Part shown: piece after piece, positions 56,901-62,900 of the stretch
Position numbering within the stretch: the stretch's first letter is position 1
Layout: each line of letters starts with the position of its first letter
Origin: Ursus arctos
Lineage: Eukaryota > Chordata > Mammalia > Carnivora > Ursidae
Assembly: GCF_023065955.2 (NCBI RefSeq)
Contig: NW_026623089.1
Span: forward strand, 33,448,767-33,512,766
Direction: 5' to 3'
DNA length: 64,000 bases
Position numbers and translations under genes: made by a program
The notes under the pieces: generated by a model
What the model was told of the DNA's origin: nothing
Databases searched by the model: none
The model's input: the letters and a program-made list of their open reading frames with translations, nothing else

Positions 56901-59900
56901 TTGACATGAAATTAAAGCTAAATGCATTTTAAATGTTTTGGAATAGGGAAAAAGAAACTCTAAATAGAAAATTCGTATTTCACCAACATGTACAGCTGAG
57001 CTTGTAGGGGGATGTAAACATTGTATTTTATAGCACAAGATTCATGGACTTACCTGGAGCTTGCTGAGATTGTTTACTTTTCACACTAAACATGAACTGT
57101 CCAGCTATGGCTTATTGTTGGTAGAGAGCATTACAAAGCTGGTTTTATTTTTTGATATTCAGAGTGATATTTGTAGCATTCCAAGCAGCTTGTCACTACT
57201 TTCCCATTTGACTTCTATGATTATGAATTTCTTTACCTTTTGAAAGCCCATTTGATATTTTTGCATTCTCTACACTACCCTGTGCAATTCTTACTATTAA
57301 AAACGTCTGCTTCCCGAAAGTTCCTCTCTCCGTGTTCTGCTCTTCCTAGAGGTCACACTGTTAGGTTTCTTGTATATTCTTCAAGACATTTTCTGTATGT
57401 GTACACCTTTTAGTATTTTGAGAAATAGGATTATTTTATGCATACTTAGTTACAGTTTTAAAAACTCTGATCCGTATTTAAGCATATTGCACCTGAATAC
57501 AAAATAATATTTTTTTAATTAATAAATGAACCAGAATTTAAGCATTGCGGTTGAATCATGTTCTGTCTTACAGCTCACCAGCACAGCTGCTGTGCATGCA
57601 GCATTTTAGGACACTTAATGGAATTGCATTCTAAGCTTGAGCCATATGGCTCTGAGCTCCCAGACTTCACTTTTTCTGGCTTTTCATTTCCACCTGAAAT
57701 TGGCACATAGGTGCATATGGGGCTAAGCCCTTCCTAGATTCTCTTTTATTTGATAATTTTGCTTTTGTGAATTGTGCTGTGAGTTTCTGAGCAGTTGTTT
57801 GCCTAAAGAAGGAAGTGTGTCATGTATATAATACAGTACTTTAATTGTACTATATACAGTACTATAATTGTCATATATATAATACAGTACTTTAAAAAAT
57901 TCAGTGACAGAGCATCCATTTAGATTTTCCAGATGGAGAATGTTTATGTAGTTATAGAATTTTCTCTTTGAATTCTCTTAATGGCTAAGCCTCTTCTATT
58001 TTTGCTTCATTATCAGCTTTGATAAAATTGTTACCTTTGCTGTCAGTACATTAGTTGTATTTACTGTGCTACAGATAGAGTGAAACTTTAATTTGCTGCC
58101 AAACAAGCCAAGTAGGCACCTGGCCTCAGGTCCTTTGCACTGGCTGTTTCCTCAACCTGCCCCACTCAGATGTCCCAGAGCTTGCTCCTTTGCTTCCTTC
58201 AGGTCTAGGCCCAGATGTCACCTTATGAGAGAGGCATTGATTAACTATCTTATGTAATTAGCAGTCGTCTCATCTTACTACCACCACCCTTCATTCCTAT
58301 TCTTACCCTGCTTAATTTTTTTCATAGCACTATCCCCACTCGATTTATTAAAATTAATTCTCTCCTCCAACTATACTATTAAACTCTGTCAGGTCAGTGA
58401 CTTTGCCTGATTTTATTCCCAGTACCTAGAGAAGAGCCCAGCACTAGGCTCTTCAGAGCCATACCTGCTTCCGTGTATTACAGTAGTAAGCGTGTGATAC
58501 ACATTTGTTGAGTGAATGACTCTTACTTGTTTGTCATAAAGGTAAGCAGTGTCATATAATCGAGTGAGCAGGTCACTAATTCCGCCACTACCAGCCCAGG
58601 TGACATGTGAAAAGCCGTGTTTCTTATTTGGGAGATGATTCAAGTTAGGTGATATCTGTGGCCTATTTAGCTCTTGTACTCTGATTGTTTCCTCATTTTG
58701 GTTGCTTTTCTTAAGTATTTTTTTAAATTTTAATATTTTTTCCTAGCTCTGTCTGCAGTCATATGGTGGGAATTATCAGTTATTTTACTGACAGTGCTGT
58801 AACTTCATTGGTTTAGCGGGAAGCTCAGAGATGAGCTCACATTTCACAGGTCTCCGTTTTTCTTGTTTAAGTTGAAAAATCACAGCACACAAACTTCTCA
58901 GTCTCATACTCATGTCCCCCCACGGTATGGCTTGCTTAGAGGGAGGACGACTTGCAAATGCCTGATGAGCTCTGTTGGCCATGCCTCCTTCTTCTTCTTT
59001 TTTTTTTTTTTAATTTATTTTTCATCTTAAGTAAGACCCAGTGTGGGACTGGAGCTCACGACCCCGAGATCAAGAGTCGTGTGCCCTTCTAACTGAGCCA
59101 GCCAGATGCCCCACTATGCCTCCTTCTTTTAGCCTAACACAGGCATGCCTTTTAGCCTGTTCCCACTCTGTACCTGCCCTGAATTTCTGACTTGCCCGTC
59201 TGGCCACACACCATCTGGGGCAAACAGTTGCTTCTCCCTCCTCACCACCACCAGCACACATGGCATATTTCAGGCTGCTTTTTCAGACATCTTGTATTTT
59301 TTTGCCTCCCGAGAAGAACAGACTCAAGAATTCAAACCATATCTTCAGGAAATGATATTAACCGATGTTCAGTTTCTTGATCCATCTCAAAAGGCCACAT
59401 CACATTGGGAAGTAATAAATCAGCTATTTTACTGTCAACATTTTCTTCCAGCCCATTTGCTTATGTGGACCCCTTGCACTGTAACATGGCCTATTTGTAC
59501 CTTGAGCTCCTCAAAGACTCACTCAACGAGTATGCATATGCAGCAGAGCTAGCAGGCTTGAGCTATGACCTCCAAAATACCATCTATGGGATGTATGTAA
59601 GTACCCACGTCTTAGAGCCTTCCACTCATCAACATTTTTTTTGTATTGATTTGATGGAAGCATTTTTGATTGAGGATATGAGTTTAATTTCTTTTTAAAA
59701 AAATATTTATGGCTAATCATATTTTCTCATCATTTAATTTTTCAGTTAGCTCTTATTCTAAGTATTCAGTGATTACATTCACATTATGCAAATTTTCCTT
59801 GATTTCTGTTTTTGTTTTTTTTTTAACATCTTTCATCAGATTGTCATATTTTTTCTCCTCAAACAAAATGGGACCCTGATTGAGGTTTAGATCTCACCCA

Positions 59901-62900
59901 GTCTCTATGTGAAATCTTGGTCTTTGACAACAGAATGATGTCTTCCTGCCATTGTAAAACATAAGGTTGGCCGATTCTGTTTCCCTAGAAATTCAGATCA
60001 TGAGGCTGCATATCCATACTCTTCGGTCATGTTTCTTCATTACCATGCCACTGCTTGAGGTATCAAAGCATTTCTTTTGTTTTTCTTTTTGTTAGTCGCT
60101 ACATTTATGCTGATCCTCTCCATTGCAACATGACATACCTGTTTATCAGGTTATTGAAGGATGATTTAAAAGAGTATACATATGCAGCACGCCTCTCAGG
60201 TTTGAGCTATGGCATTGCATCAGGAATGAATGCAATACTTGTAAGTAAAATGAAAACCAAAGAAAAGGCGCCACACCATTTAAGCATTCTGTTGAGCTTG
60301 GGAAAACTATTAACTTCTGCATTTTTAAACAAGAAGGTTGATGGTTTTTTCCTTGCACCTTTTTAATGATTGAAGAACTCAAATTAGTAGTAGTTCCACT
60401 AATGAATGATTCAGTAGAGTTTAGTGCAATTTGTGAACATGTTTGTGTGCTACATTTATTTGCATGTTCCTCTGCTTGAAATGTTTAACATATTAATTCT
60501 GAAGGCATGTTGTTCTTTCCATGCTTGAGTGTATTAACATCTGTAAGTGAAAAATATCTGTAGTTATTGTTGTGGTGCCTGAATTTCAGTCCTAATAAGT
60601 TTCCTTTATTTTTGCTGACAGCGGTAGAAAGCTCCTGTGGTCAAATACATTTGATGTTTTCATTTAATTTATTTTGTAGCATGCACCATTAAGTACTTTT
60701 AAGTGTGTTTTAAAATAAGCATTATTAAAAACATCCCAAGAAATAACTAGGTTTTTTCTCCTGAAATTATTTCTGATGTGTTTCCAAAACTTTAATCTCA
60801 TTTACAAATTAACATCCTTTCTATGGCACACATTCATCTGCACTGTTCTTGAAAAAATAGCGTATGTTTTAGTAACAACTAAAATGAGAGCATGTGCTGT
60901 GTACTCGTACTCCTCTTTGTAAATTCTTATACAAAAGATTTTAGGGTTTTAAAGTTTTATTTTGTAGTGCTTTTTTTTTTTTTTTTTAACACAAGTAAAA
61001 TTTCCAGTAGCTTTTATCTAATGTGTAAGTGTGTACATACCTAACCATTTTCGGAGTCTAGGGAAATTTGAAGCTCAGAGATCAAAATAATCTCCAAATA
61101 GAAAAGTCAGAATCTATTGTTGATTTTTTGCTATTGCGTTTTAGTAGCATATTACCATTAAAATAATTTTTAATTTATGACAAAATGAGCTTTCTGCTAG
61201 TTGTCATTCTGATTCCCGTGGTACATGATATGCTCTTCATGGCCTCACTCCTGAGGTTCTTGTCTATCATTTTGTATTAGGTAGAGGCTTTTAGAGGTAT
61301 TCCAGTTGCAATGTGTCCTCTATTGCTGAGGGTGCCACCGTGTGGAAATATAATAATAGGCATCCCCTACTTTTCCAGGGTTAGCTTTTGGAGACTATTA
61401 AATTGTCCCAAGGCAAAAGTCCTGATAGTACAGACAGTGTGTCTTCGCAGCACATCTGTTTTGCCATTGGCTTTTGATACATCGGGAGAACTCATCAAAC
61501 AAGCAAGTGGTGAGATGTATGGATCCTTTTTGGGCAACACTGAATGACAAAAATGGCAAAGTGCCACAGAAGTATATACACCCACACACAAAACTGGGGC
61601 CGCCTAATTTCACCAAAGATGATTTAAAAAAAATACTTAAATATAAACAGTTTTGAGATATACGTAACAGTTGGCTAGATGATACTACTGGTGATTTTTA
61701 TCTTCTTACCACGTTTATAAAAGCTTTAAGCCTGCCATTCCTTACAAGTTATTTTTGAAGATTAAACCTAGAACACATTCTGCAGTTAATTTTGATTTAA
61801 TGAGAAATTTTGATATGTGGTGTGTTCTGCTGTAGTTTGGCGTCAGGTGAGTTTTCCTATTGTCGACTTTATTTAGGAATAGCAAAATTAGGCTTTTGGG
61901 TTATTAGTAAATAAAGATGGTTAATGTTCTCTTCCTAAATTATATTTATGAGAAGATAAAATAATTGAATTCTCCTTCACTTTTATTTTAATATACCTGG
62001 CTTTGGGATTTTCTTAGTGTTTAAAAATCAAGCTTAAGGTGTTTATTTGGAAGTTTTTTCGTGATATTTTTAGACTTCTAATACCCTGAACTCTTTTTTG
62101 TAGCTTTCGGTGAAAGGTTACAATGACAAGCAGCCGATTTTGCTAAAGAAGATTATTGAGAAAATGGCTACCTTTGAGATTGATGAAAAAAGATTTGAAA
62201 TTATCAAAGAGGCAGTAAGTTTCTGAACTCATTTTTGTGATCTTGTTGTTGTTCATAAGGTGGTAATTTTGTCTTATTGTGAACATTTCTAAGAGGACAG
62301 GAGGAGAAGCACTACTAACGCTATGGCAGTGCTCTCACTCTGTCTTTGCTAAGTCCTGTGCTCTACCCAGAAAATGACCCTGGGTGACTCAGGGACACCT
62401 GACCCTCAAGAGCTGGGAAGGTTGCAGCACTGACTTTCAGAGAGAAGCCTGAGGTGGATCTAGTAGCTGTGAGGGAAAGTTTCATCCACCCTCCACTTCA
62501 GAAGGACACATGATTCTGCAGACTGAGGTCTTCCTGCCATGAGAACCTTGTCACATTAGGGCAGACTATTTAGGCTTGATGTGTCTTCCACTGAAACTCA
62601 ACTCACAGTTGGCCTGATAATGGAAATACGGGATGGACAGCTATTTTAAAAGCCAAACTGTGACCTTAATTGTACACCAGAAGAAAAATTACCATTTTCA
62701 AATGTAGTTTTCAGATAAAGATCCAGTATCTTGTGTATAAGTGGACATGCTGCTTGCTCATAGAGACTTTTGGAATGGCCTTGTGGTACAGAATCAAAGG
62801 ATACCAAGAGATGCAGGCCCTGAAAACTGGGGACTTATGAGGGTAAAAGAAGTCCCATAGTGAGGACACTTAGACCACATGTCAGGTGCTGGGGATAAAG

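Noticed and set aside
59145..59552. 135-codon forward ORF over exon 15a
   Set aside because: It covers exon 15a in the wrong frame and begins in intron 14; the correct frame is that of the IDE exon.
61311..61656. Processed pseudogene of a translation-factor-like protein
   Set aside because: A short 'DPFW' resemblance was noticed, but the surrounding residues do not align with any family I know, so no identity is claimed.
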